Assembly: GCA_020161245.1 (NCBI GenBank)
Contig: JAIUOK010000009.1
Span: 37,101 to 101,100 of the forward strand
Length of the DNA stretch: 64,000 nt
Direction: 5' to 3'
From: Actinomycetota bacterium
Lineage (GTDB): Bacteria > Actinomycetota > Actinomycetes > S36-B12 > CAIYMF01
A program made the translations under genes and the position numbers. Under the pieces are notes generated by a model. The model was not told the origin of the DNA, searched no databases, and was given only the letters and a program-made list of their open reading frames with translations. Positions within the stretch are counted from its first letter, which is position 1; each line of letters starts with the position of its first letter. Positions 7,962-16,923 of this stretch are shown here, one piece after another.

Positions 7962-8825
7962 TCAGCCGGCGCTGCTGCGGTACTTGCGGACGGCGAGGAC
8001 GCTGAAGACCGCGATGACGACGGTGCAGCTGATGAGCGTGTACGCCACGGGGTAGCGCATCGGCCAGGCGGCGTCGGGGAGGATCTGCTGGAAGCCGGTC
8101 GGGTTGCCGAACAGCTCGCGGCAGGCAAGCACCAGGCTCGACACCGGGTTCCACTCCGCGATCGTCTTGATCACCACCGGCATGCCCTGCAGCGGCACGA
8201 AGGCGTTGGACAGGAACGTCAGCGGGAACAGCCAGATCAGGCCGGCGGTGCTGGCGGTCTGCGGGTTGGGCATGTGGAGCCCCACCCACGCGCCCACCCA
8301 CGCGACGGTGTAGGCGAACAGCAGCAGGAGCAGGTAGGCCATCGCGGCCTCGAGCACGCCGTTGTTGATGCGCCAGCCCACGATGAAGCCGGTGATCGAC
8401 AGCACGACGAGCACCGCGACCTGCTGCAGCGCGTCGGCGGCGGTGCGCCCGAACAGCACCGCCGACGACGTCATCGGCAGCGAGCGGAACCGGTCGACGA
8501 TGCCCTTGTGCAGGTCGTCGGCGAGCCCCACCGTCGACGCCGCAGCGGCGAACGCGACGGTCTGGCCGAAGATGCCGGGGATGAGGTACTGCCGGTAGGC
8601 GTCCTCCGCCGCCTGCCCGGGGATCGGGATCGCGCCGCCGAAGACGTAGGCGAACATGAGCACGAAGATCACCGGCTGGACGAGCGAGAAGAAGATGCTC
8701 TCCGGCACGCGGATCGACTGGATCAGGTTGCGCTTGGCGACGACGAAGCCGTCGTGGAAGAACCATCCGATCGAGGCCCGCGACTCCGGGGCCGGGCGGA
8801 CGTCGGCAGCGGTGACAGCAGCCAT
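7962..8825 (-). CDS. ABC-2 type permease, DrrB-like
   Basis: A 287-residue membrane subunit of a drug-type ABC exporter. Features include NLIQSIRVPESIFFSLVQPVIFVLMF near the N-terminus, six predicted helices, and the central AVGLADDLHKGIVDRFRSLPM-like segment (here VGLADDLHKGIVDRFRSLPM), typical of DrrB/ABC-2 permeases. Its ATG follows the ATPase stop with a one-base gap, so the two are coupled. Together they would form the DrrAB exporter for hydrophobic compounds; the substrate is unknown. Confidence 0.9.
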   Translation of the reverse strand: MAAVTAADVRPAPESRASIGWFFHDGFVVAKRNLIQSIRVPESIFFSLVQPVIFVLMFAYVFGGAIPIPGQAAEDAYRQYLIPGIFGQTVAFAAAASTVGLADDLHKGIVDRFRSLPMTSSAVLFGRTAADALQQVAVLVVLSITGFIVGWRINNGVLEAAMAYLLLLLFAYTVAWVGAWVGLHMPNPQTASTAGLIWLFPLTFLSNAFVPLQGMPVVIKTIAEWNPVSSLVLACRELFGNPTGFQQILPDAAWPMRYPVAYTLISCTVVIAVFSVLAVRKYRSSAG

Positions 8826-8826
8826 G

Positions 8827-9879
<1,053 letters not shown>

Positions 9880-9967
9880 GCGGGTGAGCCTTCCTGCGCG
9901 CAGGGGCGCGCGCACCTCGGTTCTGCAGCGAGCGGACAGGGTCGGGATCGGCACCAGGGCGAGCAGC

Positions 9968-10000
9968 ACCCTGCAGGTTGACGCCGTGGCAGGGTCAACC
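9968..10000 (-). promoter_or_regulatory. MerR-type operator/promoter for the drrAB-like operon
   Basis: GGTTGAC (9976-9982) and GTCAACC (9994-10000) form an inverted repeat. On the minus strand, TTGACC (-35, 9993-9998) is followed after 19 bases by CAGGGT (-10-like, 9968-9973). A 19-base spacer with a dyad between the hexamers is the hallmark of MerR-regulated promoters. No merR gene is in the window. Confidence 0.5.
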
Positions 10001-10021
10001 CGGTTCCGGACTGCTGGGGGG

Positions 10022-10408
10022 TCAGGCCTCGGTGAGCAGCTTCTCGGCCTCGTCGACCGACAGCCGGCCGGCGGCGAGGTCCGCGAGCACCTTGTCGCGG
10101 TCGGGGCCCTTCGCGGCGCCGGGCTCCTCGAGGCCGAGCTTGGCCAGCAGGTCGGCGAAGCGCTGGCGCGTCGTGGGGTAGGAGACGCCGAGGTGCTTCT
10201 CGAGCTCGCGCATGTTGCCGCGGCTGACGAGGAACACGCGCAGCATCTCGTGCTCGTCGTCGGAGAGTGCGTCGTACGGGCTCATCCGGAACTGGCCGGT
10301 GATGCCGGTGCCGCACTCGGGGCAGCCGCACCCGGTGACGATGAGCTCGCTCGAGCAGACGGGGCACGAGCGCGGCGGACGCCGGACGGTGTCGCTGGCG
10401 GCAGCCAT
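10022..10408 (-). CDS. DUF2089 family protein, zinc-ribbon plus helix-turn-helix-like
   Basis: A 128-residue protein. An N-terminal zinc ribbon (CPVCSSEL, then CGCPECG, about residues 15-32) is followed by a helical segment with FLVSRGNMRELEKHLGVSYPTTRQRFADLL (about 59-88, shown here in two motifs: FLVSRGNMRELEK and LGVSYPTTRQRF). That is the DUF2089 core and looks like a DNA-binding helix-turn-helix. The tail LADLAAGRLSVDEAEKLL repeats a motif also found at the start of the preceding gene. Its ATG overlaps that gene's stop (TGATG), so the two are coupled. Likely a regulator of its own operon. Confidence 0.82.
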   Translation of the reverse strand: MAAASDTVRRPPRSCPVCSSELIVTGCGCPECGTGITGQFRMSPYDALSDDEHEMLRVFLVSRGNMRELEKHLGVSYPTTRQRFADLLAKLGLEEPGAAKGPDRDKVLADLAAGRLSVDEAEKLLTEA

Positions 10409-11187
10409 CAGGCACCCGCCACCGAGGCGGACCCGAGCCGGACGGCCAGGGTGAACGGGTGAGTGCCGGCACCTGCCACGTAGGTCTGGCGGGCCGAGGA
10501 CTTCTCCGCGCCCTGGACGCCGGGCAGCTTCACCTCGCCGAGGTCGGACGTCGCCGTCACGGTGACGTCGGAGCCGGGCAGCAGCCGCAGGTCGAGGCTG
10601 CCGAGCTCGCAGACCAGGTCGCTGGGGGCGTCGACGGTGGCGACGACCTCGAGCGACCCCATGGCCAGGCTGCCGTGCAGGGCGCCCACGTGGTCGCGCA
10701 CCTTCACCGAGGACGCGCTGCCTCCGAGCGTGAGCGGCGCGCGCAGGCCGGAGACGTCGACCGAGCACGCGGTCGCCTCCACGGTGAGCGGCAGCGACGG
10801 GTTCACCCGCACCAGCACCTTCTGGCCGCGACCGCCCGTCCAGACGGTGGGCACCCAGCCGAGGAAGCGCGGCGGCGGCGTGGTGCGGAAGCCGTCCTCG
10901 CTCGGGGCGTCGAGGACGAGCACCGAGCCCTCGCGGCGCAGTGCGTGGGGGCCGTCGGCGACGGCGGTGTCGACGGTGGGGTCGGCGACGACGGTCAGCT
11001 TCACGCCGCCCGCGTGGAGGGCGAGGGCGGAGACGGGGGGCTCGGCGCGGACGTCGTCGCGCTGGTCGAGCGTCGGGGCTGCCGGGTCGGCGTCGAGCAG
11101 GCGCGCCGCCTCGCCTGGGTCGAGATCGCCGGCAGCCACCCGGGAGAGCAGGGCGCGCAGGCTCGTGGTGTCAGTGGTCTCGTTCAT
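10408..11187 (-). CDS. DUF4097-like beta-helical protein with SHOCT-like N-terminus
   Basis: A 259-residue soluble protein without a signal peptide. Residues about 9-28 (LRALLSRVAAGDLDPGEAARLL) form a short SHOCT-like helical hairpin. The rest is repetitive beta-rich sequence (for example GSASSVKVRDHVGALHGSLAMG and ELGSLDLRLLPGSDVTVTA, shown in part) resembling the DUF4097/DUF2807 repeats of LiaI/LiaX-type envelope-stress proteins. It is coupled to the DUF2089 regulator by a one-base overlap. The pair resembles DUF2089-adhesin pairs in other bacteria, but the role is inferred only. Confidence 0.62.
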   Translation of the reverse strand: MNETTDTTSLRALLSRVAAGDLDPGEAARLLDADPAAPTLDQRDDVRAEPPVSALALHAGGVKLTVVADPTVDTAVADGPHALRREGSVLVLDAPSEDGFRTTPPPRFLGWVPTVWTGGRGQKVLVRVNPSLPLTVEATACSVDVSGLRAPLTLGGSASSVKVRDHVGALHGSLAMGSLEVVATVDAPSDLVCELGSLDLRLLPGSDVTVTATSDLGEVKLPGVQGAEKSSARQTYVAGAGTHPFTLAVRLGSASVAGA

Positions 11188-11233
11188 GACCCTGACTGTA
11201 AAGGCGTGCTTTCTACTTTGACAACCCCAGTTT
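11188..11233 (-). promoter_or_regulatory. promoter region of the DUF4097/DUF2089 pair
   Basis: This AT-rich island lies between the start of the pair and the ilvA stop. On the minus strand TTGTCA is followed after 18 bases by TACAGT (TANNNT -10). The plus strand shows a direct repeat, CTTTCTA CTTTGAC, spaced 7 bases apart, which could be an operator, perhaps for the DUF2089 protein itself. Confidence 0.45.
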
Positions 11234-11238
11234 CTAGA

Positions 11239-12453
11239 TCAGTCGCGATGGACCACCCGGTAGCCGGCGCCCGCCAGCCGCTCGAGCATCTCGTCGCGAT
11301 GGGCCGGCCCGCGCGTCTCCACCTGGACCTCGATCTCCACCTCGTGCAGCGACAGCCGGGGGTCGATGCGCGCGTGCTCCACCTCGACGACGTTGGCGTC
11401 GGCCTCGGCCAGGGCCGCCAGCAGCCCCGCGAGAGAGCCCGGACGGTCGGGCACCCGGACGGTGAGGGTCGAGTAGCGGCCGGCGGCGGCGAGGCCGTGG
11501 CGGATCACGCGGAGCATGAGCAGCGGGTCGATGTTTCCGCCGGAGACCACGACCACCACGGGCGGCTCGAAGCGCTCGGGGTGGTCGAGGACGGCGGCGA
11601 GGCCCGCGCCGCCCGCCGGCTCGACGACGAGCTTGGCGCGCTCGAGGGCGAGCAGCAGCGCGCGGGCGATCGTCTCGTCGTCGACCACCACGACGTCGTC
11701 GACGAGGTGGTCGACCAGCGCGAACGGGACGTCGCCGGGCCGGCCCACCGCGATGCCGTCGGCCATCGTCGCCATCGACGGGAGCGCCACGGGGTGGTGG
11801 GCCTCGAGGGAGAGCGGGTAGGCCGCGGCGCCCGCGGCCTGGACGCCGACCACGCGCACGTCGGGCCGGATCGCCTTGACCGCCACGGCGATCCCGGCGA
11901 GCAGCCCTCCGCCGCCGGTGCAGACGACGATGGTGCGGACGTCCGGGCGCTGCTCGAGGATCTCGAGGCCGACTGTGCCCTGCCCCGCCACGATGTCGGC
12001 GTGGTCGAACGGGTGGATGAGCACCGCGCCCGTCTCGTCGGCGAACGCGCGCGCCGCCACCAGCGCCTCGTCGATCACCGACCCGACGAACCGCACGTCG
12101 GCGCCGTAGCCGCGGGTGGCGGAGACCTTCGGCAGCGGTGCTCCCACGGGCATGAACACCGTGGCCGCGATGCCGAGCATCTGGGCCGCGAGCGCCACGC
12201 CCTGCGCGTGGTTGCCGGCGCTCGCGGCGACGACGCCGCGCGCCCGCTCGTCCTCGCTGAGCCGCACCATCCGCGTGTAGGCGCCGCGGATCTTGAACGA
12301 GCCGGCCCGCTGGAGGTTCTCGCACTTCAGCTCGACCGGGCCCCCGACCTTCTCGGCGAGCCAGCGGGCCGGGCGCAGGGGCGTCTCGCGGGCGACGCCG
12401 CGCAGCGCTGCCCGGGCGAGCTGGACGTCCTCGACGGTGACGGTGTCGACCAC
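11239..12453 (-). CDS. ilvA: threonine ammonia-lyase (dehydratase) with ACT domain
   Basis: A 404-residue PLP enzyme converting threonine to 2-oxobutanoate, the first step to isoleucine. The PLP lysine is in NLQRAGSFKIRGAYTRM (about residues 46-62), the phosphate loop is CTGGGGLLAG (about 170-179), and SGGNIDPL lies near 300. The C-terminal 80 residues (STLTVRVPDRPGSLAGLL onward) form an ACT domain. The length and single ACT domain resemble the catabolic/TdcB-like or short IlvA type rather than the long biosynthetic enzyme, so feedback behaviour is open. GTG start at 12453. Confidence 0.9.
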   Translation of the reverse strand: MVDTVTVEDVQLARAALRGVARETPLRPARWLAEKVGGPVELKCENLQRAGSFKIRGAYTRMVRLSEDERARGVVAASAGNHAQGVALAAQMLGIAATVFMPVGAPLPKVSATRGYGADVRFVGSVIDEALVAARAFADETGAVLIHPFDHADIVAGQGTVGLEILEQRPDVRTIVVCTGGGGLLAGIAVAVKAIRPDVRVVGVQAAGAAAYPLSLEAHHPVALPSMATMADGIAVGRPGDVPFALVDHLVDDVVVVDDETIARALLLALERAKLVVEPAGGAGLAAVLDHPERFEPPVVVVVSGGNIDPLLMLRVIRHGLAAAGRYSTLTVRVPDRPGSLAGLLAALAEADANVVEVEHARIDPRLSLHEVEIEVQVETRGPAHRDEMLERLAGAGYRVVHRD

Positions 12454-12585
12454 GGGCGCAGTCTGGCCCCTCCGGCGCCCGCAGGGGGCGGATCCGGCAC
12501 CCGGCATGTCCGGATCCCGTCAGGACGGCGTCAGGACGAGGCCCGCCGGGGTGACGCCGGGGCGTGCGAGGGATAGAACGGAGGC

Positions 12586-14094
12586 ATGAGCACCACGTCG
12601 CGCCGCTCCACCCGCGAGGCCGTCGCCCAGGCTGCGGCGCGGGCGCGGCCGCGGGCGGACGCGCCGACCCCGGCGGAGAGCGCGGTCGGCCGGGTCGAGC
12701 GGCCCGACGGGCCGTGGGGCACCGGCGTCGTGCTGGGCCTGCTCAGCCGCCGCGAGCCCCCCAACCGGATGTTCGAGGCGATCGCGCGCCGCCACGGGCC
12801 GGTGTCGCACTACAAGATGGCCGGCGAGCACGTCTACCTGCTGTCCGACCCCGACCTCGTCACCGACGTGTTCCTCAACCGCGCGCGCGACGTCATGAAG
12901 GGTCGCGGCCTGCAGGCCGCACGGCCGCTGCTCGGCAACGGGCTGCTCACGAGCGAGGGCGAGTTCCACCTGCGCCAGCGCCGGCTCGCGCAGCCGGCCT
13001 TCCACCGCCAGCGCATCGCGTCGTACGCCGACCAGATGGTCGCCGAGGGGCTGCGCCACCAACGGTCGTGGGCCGACGGCGCACACGTCGACATGGTCGA
13101 CGAGATGACGTCTCTGACCTTCGCCATCGTCGGCCGCACCCTGTTCGGCACGGATCTCACCGGCGATGCGCGCACCTTCGCCGATGTGCTCGAGGAACTG
13201 ATGTCCGGGTTCGGGCAGCTCTCGGCCATCGGCAACGAGAAGGTCGTGCGTGCGCTGCCGAAGGGCCGCTACCTGCTCTCGCGGGTGCAGGACCTCGACG
13301 CCGTCGTCCAGCGGATCATCGACGAGCACCGCGAGCGCATCGCCGACGGCGACGCCCCCGACGACCTGCTCACCTGGATGATCCAGGCGCGCGACGAGGA
13401 GGGCGCATCGCAGTTCGGCGCGTCGATGACCGACGACCAGCTGCGCGACGAGGTCATGACGATGGTGCTCGCCGGCCACGAGACCACGGCGATGGCGCTG
13501 TCGTGGGCGTGGTGGCTGCTCTCGTCGCACCCGTTCGTGTCCGAGCGGATGCACGCCGAGGCCGTCGAGCTGCTTGCCGACCCGTCGTCGCCCGACGGGC
13601 TGCGCGCGCCCGCCATCGACGACGTCGCCCGGCTCCCCTTCACCAACGCCGTCCTCGCCGAGACGATCCGGCTCTACCCGCCGGCGTGGATCATGGGCCG
13701 CCGCACGCTCACCGATCTCGCCGTCGGCGGGTGGGACGTGCCGTCCGGGTCGATCGTGCTCGCGTCGCCGTGGATCCTGCACCGCGACCCCGACCTGTGG
13801 CCGCGGGCCACGTCGTTCCACCCGGACCGCTGGCTGGCCGACGACGGCCGCTACGACGAGTCCGCGCCCGGGCAGCCGCGCGGCGCGTGGATCCCGTTCG
13901 GCTTCGGCAACCGCCGCTGCATCGGCGAGCAGTTCGCCTGGACCGAGGCGGTGCTGCTCCTCGCGACCCTCGGCTCCCGCTGGGACCCGCGGCTGGTCCC
14001 CGGCTCGCCCGTCGACACCATGGCCGCCGTGACCCTGCGGCCCAAGCACGGCCTTCCCATGACGCTGCACCGCCGACCTGCCCCCACGTCCTAG
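12586..14094 (+). CDS. cytochrome P450
   Basis: A 502-residue soluble P450. The I-helix oxygen-activation motif AGHETT is at residues 296-301, the K-helix ExxR is ETIR (about 361-364), and the haem-binding loop FGFGNRRCIG carries the thiolate Cys445. There is no N-terminal membrane anchor; the first 40 residues are basic and disordered. No ferredoxin or reductase gene adjoins it, so it must use partners encoded elsewhere. The substrate is unknown. It stands alone, divergent from ilvA, with a plausible start ATG after a purine-rich stretch (GGATAGAACGGAGGC). Confidence 0.92.
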   Translation: MSTTSRRSTREAVAQAAARARPRADAPTPAESAVGRVERPDGPWGTGVVLGLLSRREPPNRMFEAIARRHGPVSHYKMAGEHVYLLSDPDLVTDVFLNRARDVMKGRGLQAARPLLGNGLLTSEGEFHLRQRRLAQPAFHRQRIASYADQMVAEGLRHQRSWADGAHVDMVDEMTSLTFAIVGRTLFGTDLTGDARTFADVLEELMSGFGQLSAIGNEKVVRALPKGRYLLSRVQDLDAVVQRIIDEHRERIADGDAPDDLLTWMIQARDEEGASQFGASMTDDQLRDEVMTMVLAGHETTAMALSWAWWLLSSHPFVSERMHAEAVELLADPSSPDGLRAPAIDDVARLPFTNAVLAETIRLYPPAWIMGRRTLTDLAVGGWDVPSGSIVLASPWILHRDPDLWPRATSFHPDRWLADDGRYDESAPGQPRGAWIPFGFGNRRCIGEQFAWTEAVLLLATLGSRWDPRLVPGSPVDTMAAVTLRPKHGLPMTLHRRPAPTS

Positions 14095-14271
14095 CGGCGG
14101 GACGGATCCCCGGCGTGCGCCCGCGCGTCTCAAGCGGTCGGAGGACCCGGCCGATATCCACAAGGCCGATCCCGGGCAGCGCGGCAGCCTGCCTACGATC
14201 GGCCGACCGCGGGACCGGACGAGGTGCTCGCGACGGGCCCGGCCAGGGCCCGCACGAGGAGGGGCAGCACC

Positions 14272-15432
14272 ATGACCGACAGCACGACTCCCGGCCCGGA
14301 CTCCCCCGGCGGCCCCGAGGCCTCCTGGCAGCCGCCGGCGTCCGACTCCCGCATCCCGCTCGACGACGCCCCCGGCCTCTCGGCGAGCGAGACCCTCGAC
14401 GCCGCCACCCCGCTGGGCGACGTCCTGCCCGCCGAGGCGCCCGCGCCCGTGCGCCGCGGCGGCCGCCGCTGGATCGCCGTCACCGCCGTCGCCGCCGTCC
14501 TCGTGCTCGTGATGGGCGGTGTGGCCGCGGCGGTCCTGCTCAACCGGCCGGACGTCAAGCTGCAGCGCGCGCTCGACGCGATGAGCGCGCAGCAGACCGG
14601 CAGCATGACCATGACGGTCCAGGTGCGCGGCACCGGCGACACCGGCTCGGAGCAGATGCTCAAGGACGCGGGCCTGCGCTTCGCGTGGGACAAGGCCGCG
14701 GGCACCGGACAGGTCACGGTCAAGGTCAAGGGCTCCGACGTCGTCGACGTCGTGACCGCCAAGGACTACGTGATCGTCAGCCAGGACCTCGCCGCTCTCG
14801 GCGCCGACGCCGCCTTCGACAGCACCATGTCGGGCATCGAGCAGTACGGCGCCTCGCTCGGGAGCAAGGGCGACGCGATCGTCGCCTTCGCGCAGGGCAA
14901 GCCGGTGAAGGTCGCCACCGGCGACGGCTCGGCGTTCTCCGACCTCATGGCGCTCGCCCAGCAGCAGTCCGGGAGCACCGCGACGCCGGACCCCGAGCAG
15001 GCCAAGGCGTTCACCGACCGCATCCAGCAGAAGATCCGCGAGAGCGTCGTGGTGACGCAGGTCGGGTCCGACGACGCGGGCGACCATCTGCAGGCCGTGT
15101 TCCCCATCAAGCCGGTCGTGGCCGAGTTCGAGAGCTACCTCAAGGAGGTCGCCGGCCAGGCGCTGCCGGCCGACCTCACCTCCGGCATCAAGGGCGACCC
15201 GACGGTGACCGTCGACGTCTGGGTCAAGGACGGCACCGTCTCGAAGATGGCGCTGCCCCTCGGCCAGATCATCAAGGACGCCACCGGCGACTCGTCCGGC
15301 CCGGACGTCACCCTCGTCGTCACGGTGAGCGGCGACGGCGTGGTCATGCCGGCCGAGGAGGTCACCACCCTCGACGACTCCGTGATCGAGGAGCTCGTCG
15401 GCGGCGCCCTCACCGGCGGCCTCGGCTCCTGA
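14272..15432 (+). CDS. membrane-anchored secreted protein, LppX/LprG-like fold possible
   Basis: A 386-residue protein with a Pro/Ser-rich cytoplasmic N-terminus (about 1-60), one membrane helix (about 66-92) and a large extracytoplasmic domain. The domain contains LQRALDAMSAQQTGSMTMTV and, near the end, VWVKDGTVSKMALPLGQI, a pattern like that of LppX/LprG-type lipid-binding proteins. There is no lipobox; the anchor is the helix. The ATG at 14272 follows GAGGAGGGG. Function is uncertain. A strong terminator follows. Confidence 0.6.
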   Translation: MTDSTTPGPDSPGGPEASWQPPASDSRIPLDDAPGLSASETLDAATPLGDVLPAEAPAPVRRGGRRWIAVTAVAAVLVLVMGGVAAAVLLNRPDVKLQRALDAMSAQQTGSMTMTVQVRGTGDTGSEQMLKDAGLRFAWDKAAGTGQVTVKVKGSDVVDVVTAKDYVIVSQDLAALGADAAFDSTMSGIEQYGASLGSKGDAIVAFAQGKPVKVATGDGSAFSDLMALAQQQSGSTATPDPEQAKAFTDRIQQKIRESVVVTQVGSDDAGDHLQAVFPIKPVVAEFESYLKEVAGQALPADLTSGIKGDPTVTVDVWVKDGTVSKMALPLGQIIKDATGDSSGPDVTLVVTVSGDGVVMPAEEVTTLDDSVIEELVGGALTGGLGS

Positions 15433-15450
15433 TCCGCTGCACGTCACCAG

Positions 15451-15492
15451 CGCGGAGCGGGTACCGGCCTCGGGGCCGGTGCCCGCTCCGCG
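15451..15492. terminator. strong hairpin between convergent genes
   Basis: A 19-bp stem, CGCGGAGCGGGTACCGGCC with its complement (one G-T pair), closes a four-base loop (TCGG). It lies 18 bases after the membrane-anchored protein gene and 16 before the end of the convergent SRPBCC gene. Confidence 0.8.
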
Positions 15493-15508
15493 TTGCGATG
15501 GACCGTGG

Positions 15509-15964
15509 TCAGGCCTCCGCTGCGGCCTTGATACGCGCGAGGGTCTCGGCCATGGTGCGACGGTTGTGCTCGGCCCGGTCCGCGACGCCGGTGGCGGGGC
15601 GCGCGATCGCGCGCATCACCGGCCCGCGCTCGTCGTCGGTCGACTCCGTGAGCACCGTGCCGCCCTCGCCGTCGGGCTCGAGCCGGTAGCGCCACAGCGA
15701 CACCGCCATCCCGAGGCTGCGCACGCGCCAGGCGATCTGGCGCGGCGCATCGGCGACGACGACCGTGCACGTGGTCGACCACCGGCGCAGCCCGTTGCGG
15801 TTGGAGCCGCGGAAGCGCGCCCCGGGGGCCGGGCCGGTGGCGCCGTCGAGCCACTCCACCGCCGCCGCCTCGGGACTCCACTCGGGCATCCGCGACAGGT
15901 CGGCGACCAGCGCCCACACCCGCTCCGGCGCAGCGGCGACCCGCACCGACACCTCGACCGTCAT
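15509..15964 (-). CDS. SRPBCC (START-like) family protein
   Basis: A 151-residue single-domain protein of the polyketide cyclase/dehydrase group. The opening VSVRVAAAPERVWALVADLSRMPEW is diagnostic (quoted in two parts: VSVRVAAAPERVWAL and VADLSRMPEWSPE). The fold binds hydrophobic ligands in a helix-grip cavity. No catalytic residues can be assigned. It starts 13 bases after the ROK kinase stop on the same strand and is probably co-transcribed. Confidence 0.82.
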   Translation of the reverse strand: MTVEVSVRVAAAPERVWALVADLSRMPEWSPEAAAVEWLDGATGPAPGARFRGSNRNGLRRWSTTCTVVVADAPRQIAWRVRSLGMAVSLWRYRLEPDGEGGTVLTESTDDERGPVMRAIARPATGVADRAEHNRRTMAETLARIKAAAEA

Positions 15965-15977
15965 GGCTGCGGCCCCC

Positions 15978-16892
15978 TCAGGCCGGATCCGGGAGGACGA
16001 GCGCGCCCGCGCCCGCGACGCCGGCGGTGGGGCCGAGCACGGGCTCGGTGATCCGGCACGACGTCACGAACGGGTAGCCCGCGTGCTCGTGGAACGACGC
16101 GCGCAGCGGCGTCCAGAACACGTCGCCCGCCTGCGAGATCCCGCCGCCGACCACCGCGACGTCGAGGTCGAGCAGCGCCGCGGCCGAGGCGATCGCGCGT
16201 CCCACGGCGCGCCCCGCCCGGTCGAACGCCGCGATGCACGCGGCGTCGCCCGCCCGCGCTCCCGCCGCCACCGCGACGCCGGTCTGCTCGCCGGCCCAGC
16301 CCTGGGCGACGGCGTGCGCCGCGATGGCGGGGCCGCGCGCGATCGGCTCGAGGCACCCGCGGGCCCCGCAGCGGCACACCTCGCCGTCGGGGTCGACGAT
16401 CGTGTGCCCGAGATGGCCGGCGTTGCCAGTCTTGCCGTCGATGCGGCGCCCGCCGAGAACCAGCCCCGCGCCGACGCCGGTCGAGACCACCATGCCGAGC
16501 ACGTGCCCCCGCCCGCGCCCGGCGCCCCAGCGGTGCTCAGCGACAGCGAGCGCGACGGCGTCGTTGTGGATCGCGACCGGACGGTCGCCGGCGTACCGCG
16601 CTCGCACCCGGTCGAGCAGCGGGAAGTCGCGCCAGGCCGGCATGTTGCCCGGCGAGACCACGCCCTGCGGCCACAGCATCGGGCCGCCGCAGCCGATGCC
16701 GACGGCTGTGTAGGCGTCGCCCTCCTCGCCGATGACGCGGTCGAGGACGTCGGTCACCGTGTCCCATACGGCTTCGGCGTCGGTGCCCTGCGGCGTGGGC
16801 TCGCGGACGTAGGACAGCACCTCGCCGTCGCCGCGGACGATGCCCGCCGCGGTCTTGGTGCCGCCGACGTCGAGGGCGAGGACCAGGCTCAT
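15978..16892 (-). CDS. ROK-family sugar kinase, glucokinase-like
   Basis: A 304-residue kinase. The ATP motif ALDVGGTKTAAGIV is at residues 6-19, the catalytic region IHNDAVALAVAEH at about 108-120, and the ROK zinc signature is CRCGARGCLE (about 169-178), with GHLGHTIVDPDG just before it. It lacks a DNA-binding helix-turn-helix, so it is a kinase and not a ROK repressor. Phosphorylation of glucose or a related hexose is likely. It shares an operon with the SRPBCC gene and lies 31 bases downstream of the FIST gene. Confidence 0.88.
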   Translation of the reverse strand: MSLVLALDVGGTKTAAGIVRGDGEVLSYVREPTPQGTDAEAVWDTVTDVLDRVIGEEGDAYTAVGIGCGGPMLWPQGVVSPGNMPAWRDFPLLDRVRARYAGDRPVAIHNDAVALAVAEHRWGAGRGRGHVLGMVVSTGVGAGLVLGGRRIDGKTGNAGHLGHTIVDPDGEVCRCGARGCLEPIARGPAIAAHAVAQGWAGEQTGVAVAAGARAGDAACIAAFDRAGRAVGRAIASAAALLDLDVAVVGGGISQAGDVFWTPLRASFHEHAGYPFVTSCRITEPVLGPTAGVAGAGALVLPDPA

Positions 16893-16923
16893 GGCCCCGA
16901 TCCTGCACCAGCGGGCTGCGGCG

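Noticed and set aside
12564..15689. Very long open frames on both strands over the P450 and membrane-anchored protein genes
   Set aside because: High GC leaves out-of-frame strands open. Their products are Arg/His/Gly-rich with no domain, while the P450 has all family motifs.
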